Shown piece after piece: positions 36,045 through 44,798 of a stretch of DNA of 64,000 nucleotides (its first letter is position 1; each line of letters starts with the position of its first letter). The notes under the pieces are model-generated. The model searched no databases. It saw only the letters and a program-made list of their open reading frames with translations, and was not told where the DNA came from. Source of the DNA: Agromyces sp. NDB4Y10 (lineage in GTDB: Bacteria; Actinomycetota; Actinomycetes; Actinomycetales; Microbacteriaceae). The position numbers and the translations under genes were made by a program. The stretch is from NCBI RefSeq assembly GCF_001620055.1, contig NZ_LQGY01000002.1, positions 19,265 through 83,264 on the forward strand, given 5' to 3'.

Positions 36045-39000
36045 CTAGGTGAGCGACGCCCGCTGGACCCGGTCCTCGACGGGCGGCGTCTCGCGGACGA
36101 GCTCCGGCATCCACCACACGACCCCCGCCCAGGCGAGGACGAACACGCCCGCGGCGATCGTGTCGGCGAGCAGTTCGACGCCGCCGCCGGTCGCGTACTC
36201 GCTGGCGAGCCAGGACGCCAGCGCCGCCACCGCGACGGCGACCACGGTCACCGACGCCCAGTTGACGCCTCGGGTCGCCGCGATCTCCCTCCGGTTCCGG
36301 CCGATCCGGAGCCAGCCCACCGTCAGCGTGAGCGTCGCGGCGATCGCGGCGACGCTCAGGACGAGCAGGTTCCAGCGCTCGTCGGGCGCGAGCCATTCCG
36401 GGAGTGCGTCGGCGAGGTCGAGCACGTACTGGGTGAGGGGCAGCACCCCGCCGAGCAGCCCGAACACGACGACCATCGCGATCGTCCGGCGGTCACGTCC
36501 CGGGATCGCGCTGCGGCGCGCCGAACCCGCGAGACGCCGGGCGACGGCGCCGAGCACCGCCGTGACGCCGACGCAGAGGACGATGAGGAGGAGGTTGCCC
36601 TGCAGCAGCGCGATCACGAGCGGGACCACGCTCGCGGTGGCGACCCCCGCCATCACGAGCGCCCGGCGGCGCGCCATGACGCGCGCCGTCTCGGCCTCGT
36701 CGCCGAGCGGACCGCCGAGCGCCACGGCGATCGCACGCCATCGGCGCTGCACTGCCGTCACCGCGGCCCAGATCGAGGCCACGGCGACCACGGCGACGGC
36801 CGCGACGACGATCACCCAGCCGACCGAGGGGGGCGTGATCTCCGACCACGTCAGCGGCCACGCGGCGGCCGCCACGAACCCGGCGAGCAGGGCCAGGCGC
36901 GGCGGATCGACGACCGCCGGCACGGCGACGAGGAGCGGCCGCAGCAGCGTCAGCACGGCCTGGGCCAGGACGCGCCCGGCCGTGCTCGCCGGCTGCACGA
37001 GCACGCGCACGAGCAGGCGCACGGTGCGCGACGCGATGGCGAAGCGGTACGCCGGCGCGAGGTTCAGGACGGTGTCGGTGCCCGCGCGGAAACGGGTGCG
37101 CCGGGCCCGGGCGTCGTCGCCCGGCGAGCCGGCGTCGGGCGACACCGGCTCGAGCGGTGACAGCCTCGTGGGCTCGGCGACCGCCCCGGCAGCGGACGTG
37201 GCGACCGCCCCGGCGACGGGGGCGACGTCGGCGTCCGACGCGTCCGGCTCGCGCCGTTCCTCGCGGTCGGCCTCGTCGGCCTGGGCGAGCACGGCGTCCT
37301 GCAGCAGTCGCACCGCGGCATCCGTTCGCACCGTCTCGGGCTTCAGCGACGCGAAGAACCGCGCGATGCCGGCCGACGCGTCGAGGCGCCCCCACCACCA
37401 GTCGTTGACCCGCCACTCGCGCGCGAGGAACCCGAAGAAGTTGCCGAACCCGTACCCGGCGAGCTTGGTCTGCCGGTCGACGACGGGATGCTCGGCCGCC
37501 GCTCGGACCTCGGCCGCGACCTGCGCGACGGGACGGCCCGCGGCGCGCACGCCCCGGCCGAGGATGCCGACCCGCCGCTCGGCGACGAGCGTCGCGAAGC
37601 CGCCCGGATCGGCCGGCTCCTCGTCGACCCCGATCGCCCAGTAGCGCACGTGCGACAGCGCGGCCGGGATGCCGGCGGAGTGGTAGAGCGGCGGCAGGTC
37701 CACGGCCGACAGGGTCGTCGACGCGAGCGGACGCCACGCCGACGCGACCCATGCCGGCGAGAGCGTGCGCTTGCCTGCCCGCGCCTCCGCCTCGACGCTG
37801 AGGCTCGCGATCCGCAGGAGCGCCACGGCGGTGTCGAGCTCCTCCCACTGCGCGGCGGTCTCGGCCACCCGGCCGGACGCGAGCCAGACGTCGATCCACC
37901 GGTCGATCTCGGCGGCGTCGGGCGTGGTCCCGCGCACCGCCGTCCGCTCCGTCGCCTCGAGGACCCGCGCGGTGCGCACGTCGCGCAGGCGGATGGCCTC
38001 GGTCAGGGCCGTGTACGCCTTCGTGCGCACGGCTGCCAGCTGGAGCGCCTGGCGCCCGCCCTCCCGCTCCGGCATGGTCTCGAGCGCGCGCGCCCACCCG
38101 AGCACGCAGTTGGCGGCGTCGGCCAGGGCGAGGGGCGACTTGGCGACCTTGGCCGTGTCGGCGACGCCGAGCGTCGAGAACCGGCGCCGCAGTGCGGGGC
38201 CGAGCGCGGCGAGCCGCCCGCGCGGGATGGGTCGGTACCGGCGACGGGTGGGCAGCGACGACCCCAGCTGCCACAGGCTCGGCGTCGAGATCGTCGTCGA
38301 CAGGTGGTCGGCCAGGTCGGCGCCGAGCGCCTGCACGTACGCCGCCTGGCGCTCCCGCACGGCGGTCGGGGTCCACTCGGCCGATGCGATGAGCGGGGCG
38401 GCCCCGTCGAGCCGGGCGGCGGCGACGAGCCGTTCGGCGTTGAACCGCTCGAGTTCGGCGACCTCCCGCGCGACCGATTCGCTCCGCATCTGCTTGGTGA
38501 ACATGGCGCGCAGCGCGCGGAAGAACCGCGAGGCGTCGGCGTCCCATTCGGTGGCGCCGCCGACAGGCGGGTCGGGCTCGGGATCGAGGAACACCATCAC
38601 CCGGTCGGCGCGCCGCTCGGACGCGCGCGACCGCGCGGAGCGCAGGGCGCGCTCGATCGGCACGTTGTCGAACACGGCACCGTCGACGATGCGGTACGGC
38701 GTGCCCGGCTGGTCGCGGTGCGCCGCGAACGCGAAGCGCATGCCCCGCGCGGTGGCGTCGTCGGGGTCGCCGGCAGCGCCGCCCCACGAGTCGATCTCCG
38801 CGGGCTCGAAGCCGCCCGCCAGCGACGACGTCGACCGCGCCGCGAGCGCGAGGCGCGAGAGGCTCGCCTCGTCGTCGTCGAGTTGCGTCTCGTCCACGCC
38901 GTCGTGCTTGTCGGGGATGCGGTTGTCGAGGAGGTGCCCGGGGGTGCCCACGAACCGGAAGTGCCCGCGGCCCTCGTTGGCGTCCTCCTCGTACTCGTCG

Positions 39001-39659
39001 TCCGCGTCGATCAGGGTCGCCGAGAGGTCGACGCTCGTGTACGGGGCGACGAGGTCCGGATGCCGCTCCTCGGAGTGGTAGAAGTCCTTCAGCGTCTTCA
39101 GCACCTCCGGCCGGAAGTAGCCTTCGCCCTGCATGAGCGCGACGACGCCGCGCGCGCCCGGCGGATGCAGGAGCTGCCAGAACCCGCCCACCTCGCCCCA
39201 GGTGTTGAGGAGCCGGTCGAGTCCCGTGCCGGCCCGCTGCGCCACCGCGTAGACGACCGCGTTGAGCCCGCCGGCGCTCGCGCCGGCGAGCAGGTCGAAC
39301 TCGACGCGGTCGTACCCCGCGGCGTCGAGCAGTTCGGCGTACGCCTGCAGGCGGGCCAGCACCGGCGGGGTGAGCGGGCGGCCCTTCGCCTCCGGCACGA
39401 ACGCGATCGTCTCGCCGTCGCGGTCGTAGAGGCGGATGCGACGGAGCAGGTCGAGTTCGGCGACGGCGCCGCCGATCCACACGGCGAGGCTGACGCCGCC
39501 GCGCATCGCGAGGGCGACGCGCATGGTCCGGTTGAACGAGGGCACCGCGCCGAGGTGCTCGGTCGTCTTGAGGAGGTCCTCGATCCGCTTGTCGGCGTCC
39601 ACGACGACGAGCTTCACCGGACGTTCGGACTCGGTGACGGCGGAACGGTTCGGGACCAT
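36045..39659 (-). CDS. Patatin-like phospholipase with C-terminal membrane domain
   Basis: 1204 residues from the ATG at 39659, chosen because GAGGAG lies 5 nt upstream; a longer in-frame start (39824) lacks this. The patatin core (about 30-400) has the oxyanion segment MRGGVSLAVWIGG, the nucleophile Ser in LLAGASAGGLNAVVYA and the catalytic Asp in RIVDGAVFDNVP, so the Ser-Asp dyad is intact. The middle (about 400-900) resembles the long helical part of patatin-related proteins (TIGR03607/DUF3376 type). The last 300 residues hold about eight hydrophobic helices. An intracellular, membrane-bound lipid acyl hydrolase is inferred. Family members of about 740 residues lack so long a tail. It is divergent from the two-component system. 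Confidence 0.8.
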   Translation of the reverse strand: MVPNRSAVTESERPVKLVVVDADKRIEDLLKTTEHLGAVPSFNRTMRVALAMRGGVSLAVWIGGAVAELDLLRRIRLYDRDGETIAFVPEAKGRPLTPPVLARLQAYAELLDAAGYDRVEFDLLAGASAGGLNAVVYAVAQRAGTGLDRLLNTWGEVGGFWQLLHPPGARGVVALMQGEGYFRPEVLKTLKDFYHSEERHPDLVAPYTSVDLSATLIDADDEYEEDANEGRGHFRFVGTPGHLLDNRIPDKHDGVDETQLDDDEASLSRLALAARSTSSLAGGFEPAEIDSWGGAAGDPDDATARGMRFAFAAHRDQPGTPYRIVDGAVFDNVPIERALRSARSRASERRADRVMVFLDPEPDPPVGGATEWDADASRFFRALRAMFTKQMRSESVAREVAELERFNAERLVAAARLDGAAPLIASAEWTPTAVRERQAAYVQALGADLADHLSTTISTPSLWQLGSSLPTRRRYRPIPRGRLAALGPALRRRFSTLGVADTAKVAKSPLALADAANCVLGWARALETMPEREGGRQALQLAAVRTKAYTALTEAIRLRDVRTARVLEATERTAVRGTTPDAAEIDRWIDVWLASGRVAETAAQWEELDTAVALLRIASLSVEAEARAGKRTLSPAWVASAWRPLASTTLSAVDLPPLYHSAGIPAALSHVRYWAIGVDEEPADPGGFATLVAERRVGILGRGVRAAGRPVAQVAAEVRAAAEHPVVDRQTKLAGYGFGNFFGFLAREWRVNDWWWGRLDASAGIARFFASLKPETVRTDAAVRLLQDAVLAQADEADREERREPDASDADVAPVAGAVATSAAGAVAEPTRLSPLEPVSPDAGSPGDDARARRTRFRAGTDTVLNLAPAYRFAIASRTVRLLVRVLVQPASTAGRVLAQAVLTLLRPLLVAVPAVVDPPRLALLAGFVAAAAWPLTWSEITPPSVGWVIVVAAVAVVAVASIWAAVTAVQRRWRAIAVALGGPLGDEAETARVMARRRALVMAGVATASVVPLVIALLQGNLLLIVLCVGVTAVLGAVARRLAGSARRSAIPGRDRRTIAMVVVFGLLGGVLPLTQYVLDLADALPEWLAPDERWNLLVLSVAAIAATLTLTVGWLRIGRNRREIAATRGVNWASVTVVAVAVAALASWLASEYATGGGVELLADTIAAGVFVLAWAGVVWWMPELVRETPPVEDRVQRASLT

Positions 39660-39828
39660 CGTGCTCCTCGGGTTCGGGCGCGGGGTGGCGCCGGGTTCGC
39701 CGGGCGTCGGGGAGGGTACCCGGCGATCCCAGCGTGGCACGAGCGTCACGCGCGCCGCACGTCTCCGGCCGTCCTCCGTGCGACTTGCCCCCAGAACGGG
39801 GACCGCGCGGGGCGCCGTCCGCACGCGG

Positions 39829-39834
39829 TAGCCT
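39829..39834 (+). promoter_or_regulatory. -10 box TAGCCT for the two-component operon
   Basis: TAGCCT, 58 bp before the response-regulator ATG at 39893, within the 233-bp divergent region shared with the patatin-like gene. No -35 is evident. Confidence 0.4.
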
Positions 39835-39892
39835 CACGATGGGCGGCGCATCGACGTCGACGGCTGTCGCACGCCTTCGAACGGGAGGTGGA

Positions 39893-40564
39893 ATGGAGCA
39901 GTCCGGAGCGGATCGAACCCTTCGCGTGGCGATCGCGGATGACGCGTTGCTCCTGCGCGAGGGCATCGCGAAGGTGCTCCAGGGCGGCGGCATCGAGGTG
40001 GTCGCCTCCGTCGGCACCGCCGACGAGCTCCTCGCCGTGCTCGACGGCGACGACCTCGACGCGGCGATCCTCGACATCCGCATGCCGCCCACGCACCGCG
40101 ACGAGGGCATCGTCGCGCTCGAGCGCATCCGCGAACGCGGTGACGACCTGGGCGTGCTGCTGCTGTCGATGTACGCGACGCCCGAGTACGCGCTGCGCGT
40201 CATGGGCGCCGGCAGCGGCACGGGGTACCTGCTGAAGGAGCGCGTGTCCGAGCCGCAGACGCTCGTGCGCGCCGTCGAGACCGTCGCGTCGGGCGGCTCC
40301 GTCGTCGACCCCGAGGTGGTCGAGCAGCTCGTGCGCCGCACGCGAGCCGACGACCCCCTCGCCCGGCTCACCGAGCGGGAGCGCTCGGTCCTCGAGCTCA
40401 TGGCCCAGGGCTACTCCAACGGGGGGATCGCCCAGACCCTGTTCCTCGGCCTCAAGACGGTCGAGACCCACGTCCGCAGCATCCTGCAGAAGCTCGATCT
40501 CGAGGAGTCGCCGGAGCACCACCGCCGCGTGCTCGCGGTGCTCACGCTCCTCGGCGAACGCTAG
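39893..40564 (+). CDS. NarL/LuxR family response regulator
   Basis: 223 residues. Receiver domain (about 10-130): acidic pair in RVAIADDALLLREGI, phosphoacceptor Asp in AAILDIRMPPTHRDEG, Ser in LLSMYAT, Lys in GYLLKERV. The LuxR-type HTH (about 155-215) reads LTERERSVLELMAQGYSNGGIAQTLFL and LKTVETHVRSILQKL. A GGGAGGTG ribosome site precedes the ATG. The kinase gene follows 14 bp later. Targets are unknown; the divergent patatin-like gene is a candidate. Confidence 0.93.
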   Translation: MEQSGADRTLRVAIADDALLLREGIAKVLQGGGIEVVASVGTADELLAVLDGDDLDAAILDIRMPPTHRDEGIVALERIRERGDDLGVLLLSMYATPEYALRVMGAGSGTGYLLKERVSEPQTLVRAVETVASGGSVVDPEVVEQLVRRTRADDPLARLTERERSVLELMAQGYSNGGIAQTLFLGLKTVETHVRSILQKLDLEESPEHHRRVLAVLTLLGER

Positions 40565-40578
40565 GGGGTGAGGCGCCC

Positions 40579-42486
40579 GTGATGGCGCACGGAGACCGCC
40601 GACGGGTCCTTCGCCGGACCGCGATCATCGTCGCCGCGGTCGCGTTCAGCCTGTGGATGGAGGTCGCCGGGTTCCTCGCGACCCCGGAAGCCGAGCAGCG
40701 CGAGATCGCGTACGTGACGCTGCACGCGACGGTGCCGCTCGTGTTCGCCGCGTGCGCGGCCGTGGCGTGGGCCATCGGCCCGAACGCGGTGCCGGCCCGG
40801 CTGATGGTCGCGTTCGTCGTCCTGTGGATCCCGCAGGCCATCTTCCACATCATCGGCGGCATCGGATGGCTCTGGCCGATCGTCCGCGGCATCGACCTCG
40901 TGTGGGCCGTCATCTCGGGACTGCTCGTGCTGGTGTACCCGCGCGGCTGGCTCGCCGACCGGTTCGACCGGACGATCGCGACCATCGCGGTCGTGGCCTC
41001 CGTCGTGAACCTCGCCGCGGTGCTCGCGCTCGCCGGACCCGACGCCGCCCCCTGCGACCCGTGTGCGCCGAACGCGTACCGCATCGCCGACGCGCCGGTG
41101 CTGTTCGCGATCCTCGACTACGGTTACCGCGTCGTCGGCGTCGGGCTCGCGCTCGTGATCGCCGGACGCCTGCTCGTGCGGTGGATCCGCGGCAGCGTGC
41201 CGGCGCGCGCGGTCGCGTTCCTCATGCCGGTCTCGCTGCTGGCCTGGGCGCTCGCGATCGCCGTGCAGGCGACCGGATACATCACCTCCACCTCGACCGG
41301 CATGGTCATCGACACGGTGGCGCTGCTCGCGATGGCGGCCGTGCCGGTCACCTTCGTCGCCGGCATCGCGCACACCCGCAACATGCGCGCCCGGGTCGCC
41401 GACCTCATGCGCATCACCCGCGAGGGCGCCGACCGCGGCCTCTGGGCGGAGTCGCTCGCGCGCACGCTGCGCGACGACAGCGTGCGCGTCTATTGGTGGG
41501 ACGAGGAACGCGGACGGTACGTCGACGCGGCGGGCCGCCTCATCGACTCGCAGGAGGCGGGGCGCGGCCACAGCATCCTGCCGGTCGCCTCGCCGTCCGG
41601 CCTGCCGATCGCGCTGATCCGCCACGACCGGGTGCTCACCGACAACATGCGGCTGCTCGACGGCGTGTCGAGCGCGTTGCGGCTCTCGGTCGACAACGGC
41701 CGGTTGCGCTCGGACCTCGAACGCACCCTCGAGCAGGTCCGCCAGTCGCGCCAGCGCATCGTCGAGGCCGGCGACGAGGCGCGGCGGCGCATCGAGCGCG
41801 ACCTGCACGACGGCGCGCAGCAGCAGCTCGTGTCGCTCGGGATGAACCTCCGCCTCGCGGCGAACACCGCGCGCTCGGCCGGGCAGCACGAACTGGCGTC
41901 CGAGCTCGAGGACGCCATCGCGACGCTGAACCAGGGCCTGAAGGAGCTTCGCGAGCTCGCCCACGGCATCCACCCGAGCCTCCTCTCGCAGGGCGGGCTC
42001 GCGCTCGCCGTGCCGGAGCTCGCCGGACGTTGCCCCGTGCCGGTCGAGGTCGACGTGCAGGCCGAGGGGCGACTGCCCGAGCTCGTGGAGTCGACCGCGT
42101 ACTTCGCCATCGCCGAGTCGCTCGCCAACGTGGCGAAGCACTCGCAGGCGACCCGCGCCTGGGTGCGCGCCCACGTCGAGGGCGAGACGGTCGTGATCGA
42201 GATCCGCGACAACGGCGTCGGCGGCGCATCACTCGACGCGGGCACGGGCGTGCTCGGCATCGCGGACCGCATCGAGGCCGTCGGCGGCGAACTCGAGCTC
42301 GTGAGCCCGCCCGGGTCGGGCACCACGGTGACGGTGCGGATGCCGCTGCACCCGCCCACCACGGACGCGCACGCCGCATCGGGGGCCGCGCTGCTCGTCG
42401 CCGCGGAGGCGTCCGATCCGGTGCCCGGCGCACCCGGTGCGGCGGGAGTGCCGGCCGGGGGAGTGGGCACGCCGCTCGACGTCTAG
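40579..42486 (+). CDS. Membrane sensor histidine kinase, HisKA_3 (NarX/DesK type)
   Basis: 635 residues from a GTG (the next codon is ATG, 40582). About eight membrane helices fill residues 10-265, like a 7TM-type sensor. A coiled-coil linker follows, then the dimerisation/phosphoacceptor box RRRIERDLHDGAQQQLVSLG (His about 411) and an ATPase domain with AIAESLANVAKHSQA (N-box), IEIRDNGVGGASLDAGTGVLGIADRIEAVGG and GSGTTVTVRMPL. It should phosphorylate the response regulator encoded 14 bp upstream. The C-terminal 45 residues are low-complexity. The signal is unknown. Confidence 0.92.
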   Translation: MMAHGDRRRVLRRTAIIVAAVAFSLWMEVAGFLATPEAEQREIAYVTLHATVPLVFAACAAVAWAIGPNAVPARLMVAFVVLWIPQAIFHIIGGIGWLWPIVRGIDLVWAVISGLLVLVYPRGWLADRFDRTIATIAVVASVVNLAAVLALAGPDAAPCDPCAPNAYRIADAPVLFAILDYGYRVVGVGLALVIAGRLLVRWIRGSVPARAVAFLMPVSLLAWALAIAVQATGYITSTSTGMVIDTVALLAMAAVPVTFVAGIAHTRNMRARVADLMRITREGADRGLWAESLARTLRDDSVRVYWWDEERGRYVDAAGRLIDSQEAGRGHSILPVASPSGLPIALIRHDRVLTDNMRLLDGVSSALRLSVDNGRLRSDLERTLEQVRQSRQRIVEAGDEARRRIERDLHDGAQQQLVSLGMNLRLAANTARSAGQHELASELEDAIATLNQGLKELRELAHGIHPSLLSQGGLALAVPELAGRCPVPVEVDVQAEGRLPELVESTAYFAIAESLANVAKHSQATRAWVRAHVEGETVVIEIRDNGVGGASLDAGTGVLGIADRIEAVGGELELVSPPGSGTTVTVRMPLHPPTTDAHAASGAALLVAAEASDPVPGAPGAAGVPAGGVGTPLDV

Positions 42487-42503
42487 CGTCGCGCCGGGGC
42501 GGC

Positions 42504-42818
42504 TCAGCCGTGCCAGCGGCAGGCGGCGAGGTCGATGCGGTAGCCGTCCTCGTCGTCGACGGGTCGGAGCGGCACGCCCTCGGCCTCGTAGTGCGGTCGG
42601 GCGACGTCGCCCTTGCCCGCGGGCGGGCGGCCCCCGGCGCGGATCACCCGCCACCACGGCACGGAACCGCCGTACCTGGCCATCACCTGCCCGACGGCGC
42701 GCGCCCCGCGCGAGCCGAGCGTCGCGGCGACGTCGCCGTACGTCATGACCCGGCCGGGCGGGATGTCGCCGACCACGGCGAGCACGGCCTCGACGAAACC
42801 CTCGCCGGTGCGCGGCAT
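42504..42818 (-). CDS. Alkyltransferase-like (ATL) DNA-binding protein, MGMT family
   Basis: 104 residues, the length of free-standing ATL proteins. The O6-alkylguanine-DNA-methyltransferase fold is evident (GFVEAVLAVVGDIPPGRVMTYGDVAATLG, ARAVGQVMARYGGSVPWWRVIRAGG), but the active-site PCHR is PWWR: Trp replaces the acceptor Cys. ATL proteins cannot remove the alkyl group; they bind the lesion and direct nucleotide-excision repair to it. The upstream GNAT gene on the same strand ends 22 bp away, so they may share a transcript. Confidence 0.9.
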   Translation of the reverse strand: MPRTGEGFVEAVLAVVGDIPPGRVMTYGDVAATLGSRGARAVGQVMARYGGSVPWWRVIRAGGRPPAGKGDVARPHYEAEGVPLRPVDDEDGYRIDLAACRWHG

Positions 42819-42840
42819 CCGTCGACCCGACCCGCGCCCG

Positions 42841-43299
42841 TCAGCTCGCGAGCTGGAGTGATCCGATGATGTCGCCGTACTGGGTCTCGCCCACGTCGCG
42901 GAAGCCGATGCGGTGGAAGAACTCGCCCGGTCCTTCCTCGCCCGGCTCCCACAGCACGGTGATGTGGTCGAAGCCGCGGCGCTTGGCCTCCTCGGCCAGC
43001 GCGTGCGCGAGGAAGCGCCCGACGCCCTTGCCCTGCGCCTCGGCGTCGACGTTGATCCGCCAGATGCAGGCGCGGAACTCCTCGTGCTCGTTCTCGGGGT
43101 CGAAGTTGCCGTGGATGAAACCGACGACCTTGTCGCCGTTCAGCGCGACGCGCTGCCACGCGGTGGCGGGATTGACGACCGCGGTCTCGGCGGCATAGGT
43201 CACGGGGGCGATGAACTGCTCCTGCCCGGGCTTCAGCGACAGGTTGTTCGCGGCCACCACGTTCGTCGCGTTCAGTTCTTCGAGTCGCAGTTCAGCCAT
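42841..43299 (-). CDS. GNAT family N-acetyltransferase
   Basis: 152 residues. The acetyl-CoA-binding signature is [26 protein letters not shown] (about 90-115), with [10 protein letters not shown] before and [12 protein letters not shown] after it. [27 protein letters not shown] forms the central sheet. The substrate is not predictable. Its start is 172 bp from icd, transcribed the other way. Confidence 0.85.
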   Translation of the reverse strand: MAELRLEELNATNVVAANNLSLKPGQEQFIAPVTYAAETAVVNPATAWQRVALNGDKVVGFIHGNFDPENEHEEFRACIWRINVDAEAQGKGVGRFLAHALAEEAKRRGFDHITVLWEPGEEGPGEFFHRIGFRDVGETQYGDIIGSLQLAS

Positions 43300-43356
43300 G
43301 CAACGCAGCCTAACGGAGCCGTCGTTCCCCCGGGTAGCCGCGATGAGGCCGTCGGA

Positions 43357-43374
43357 TGTCTCGATGTCGAGATA
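43357..43374. promoter_or_regulatory. Palindromic operator upstream of icd
   Basis: TGTCTCGATGTCGAGATA, the same 18-bp motif found twice upstream of sucCD. It lies just 15 bp before a TAAGCT -10 box (43389-43394), so it covers the -35 region and should interfere with or activate transcription there. Confidence 0.75.
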
Positions 43375-43388
43375 TCCCGGCGAGGCGG

Positions 43389-43394
43389 TAAGCT
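43389..43394 (+). promoter_or_regulatory. -10 box TAAGCT for icd
   Basis: TAAGCT, 78 nt before the TTG start, leaving a leader of about 70 nt. Confidence 0.45.
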
Positions 43395-43471
43395 TTCAGG
43401 CGGCGTGTCGGACACCCCCGAGACTTCCTCGCTTCCCAAGCAATCCCACGAGATCCCAAGGAGACCGCCCC

Positions 43472-44689
43472 TTGTCGAAGATCAAGGTCGAAGGCACCGT
43501 CGTCGAACTCGACGGCGACGAGATGACCCGCATCATCTGGCAGGCCATCAAGGACCAGCTCATCCACCCGTACCTCGACGTGAACCTCGAGTACTACGAC
43601 CTCTCCATCCAGAAGCGCGATGAGACCGACGACCAGATCACGGTCGACGCGGCGAACGCGATCAAGAAGCACGGCGTCGGCGTGAAGTGCGCGACGATCA
43701 CGCCCGACGAGGCGCGCGTCGAGGAGTTCGGCCTGAAGAAGATGTGGCGGTCGCCGAACGGCACGATCCGCAACATCCTCGGCGGCGTGATCTTCCGCGA
43801 GCCCATCATCATCTCCAACATCCCGCGGCTCGTGCCCGGCTGGAACAAGCCGATCATCGTCGGCCGCCATGCGTTCGGCGACCAGTACCGCGCCACCGAC
43901 TTCAAGTTCGACGGCCCCGGCACGCTCACGATGACCTTCACCCCGCAGGACGGCTCGGAGCCGCAGCAGTTCGAGGTCTTCCAGGCGCCCGGCTCGGGCG
44001 TGGCGATGGGCATGTACAACCTCGACGAGTCGATCCGCGACTTCGCGCGCGCCTCGCTGAACTACGGCCTGGCCCGCAACTACCCGGTGTACCTGTCGAC
44101 GAAGAACACCATCCTCAAGGCGTACGACGGCCGCTTCAAGGACATCTTCCAGGAGGTGTTCGACAGCGAGTTCAAGCAGAAGTTCGACGAGGCCGGCATC
44201 ACCTACGAGCACCGCCTCATCGACGACATGGTCGCGGCGTCGCTCAAGTGGGAGGGCGGCTACGTCTGGGCCTGCAAGAACTACGACGGCGACGTGCAGT
44301 CCGACACCGTCGCGCAGGGCTTCGGCTCCCTCGGGCTCATGACCTCGGTGCTCACCACGCCCGACGGCCGGATCGTCGAGGCCGAGGCGGCGCACGGCAC
44401 GGTCACGCGCCACTACCGCCAGCACCAGCAGGGCAAGCCGACCTCGACGAACCCGATCGCCTCGATCTTCGCCTGGACGCGCGGCCTCGCGCACCGCGGC
44501 AAGCTCGACGGCAACCAGGAGCTCATCGACTTCTCGCGCACCCTCGAGGAGGTCGTCATCGAGACCGTCGAGTCCGGCGCGATGACCAAGGACCTCGCCC
44601 TCCTCGTCGGTCCCGAGCAGGAGTACCAGACGACCGAGCAGTTCCTCGACACGATCGACGCGAACCTCAAGGCGCGAATCGCCGCCTGA
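43472..44689 (+). CDS. icd: Isocitrate dehydrogenase (NADP+), homodimeric type
   Basis: 405 residues. Oxidative decarboxylation of isocitrate to 2-oxoglutarate in the TCA cycle. The TTG start at 43472 is supported by AAGGAG 8 nt upstream and gives [22 protein letters not shown], the expected start. Active-site segments [28 protein letters not shown] and [32 protein letters not shown] are complete; [26 protein letters not shown] forms the NADP site. This is the eukaryote-like subfamily II enzyme, not the E. coli type. It shares an upstream palindrome with sucCD. Confidence 0.96.
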   Translation: MSKIKVEGTVVELDGDEMTRIIWQAIKDQLIHPYLDVNLEYYDLSIQKRDETDDQITVDAANAIKKHGVGVKCATITPDEARVEEFGLKKMWRSPNGTIRNILGGVIFREPIIISNIPRLVPGWNKPIIVGRHAFGDQYRATDFKFDGPGTLTMTFTPQDGSEPQQFEVFQAPGSGVAMGMYNLDESIRDFARASLNYGLARNYPVYLSTKNTILKAYDGRFKDIFQEVFDSEFKQKFDEAGITYEHRLIDDMVAASLKWEGGYVWACKNYDGDVQSDTVAQGFGSLGLMTSVLTTPDGRIVEAEAAHGTVTRHYRQHQQGKPTSTNPIASIFAWTRGLAHRGKLDGNQELIDFSRTLEEVVIETVESGAMTKDLALLVGPEQEYQTTEQFLDTIDANLKARIAA

Positions 44690-44703
44690 GCCTCGCGCTC
44701 ATC

Positions 44704-44737
44704 GAAGGGGTCGGATGCCGCGGCATCCGGCCCCTTC
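44704..44737 (+). terminator. icd terminator
   Basis: A 34-nt palindrome with 17-bp arms (GAAGGGG, then CGGATGCCG and its complement), a single T/G wobble, effective loop CCGCGG, 14 bp after the icd stop. Confidence 0.75.
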
Positions 44738-44798
44738 GCCGTCTCCGGCGCGCGCGCCCGGCCCTCGCGCGTCTCCGGGATCGGCGAGGATGGAGGGC

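Noticed and set aside
39660..39824. An N-terminal extension of the patatin-like protein
   Set aside because: The ATG at 39659 has GAGGAG 5 nt upstream; the extra 55 residues are Arg/Pro-rich and lie in the divergent promoter region.
36493..40401. A 1302-codon open frame out of register with the patatin gene
   Set aside because: Same strand but another frame; Arg/Pro/Gly-rich without motifs, and it spans two divergent genes and their promoter region.
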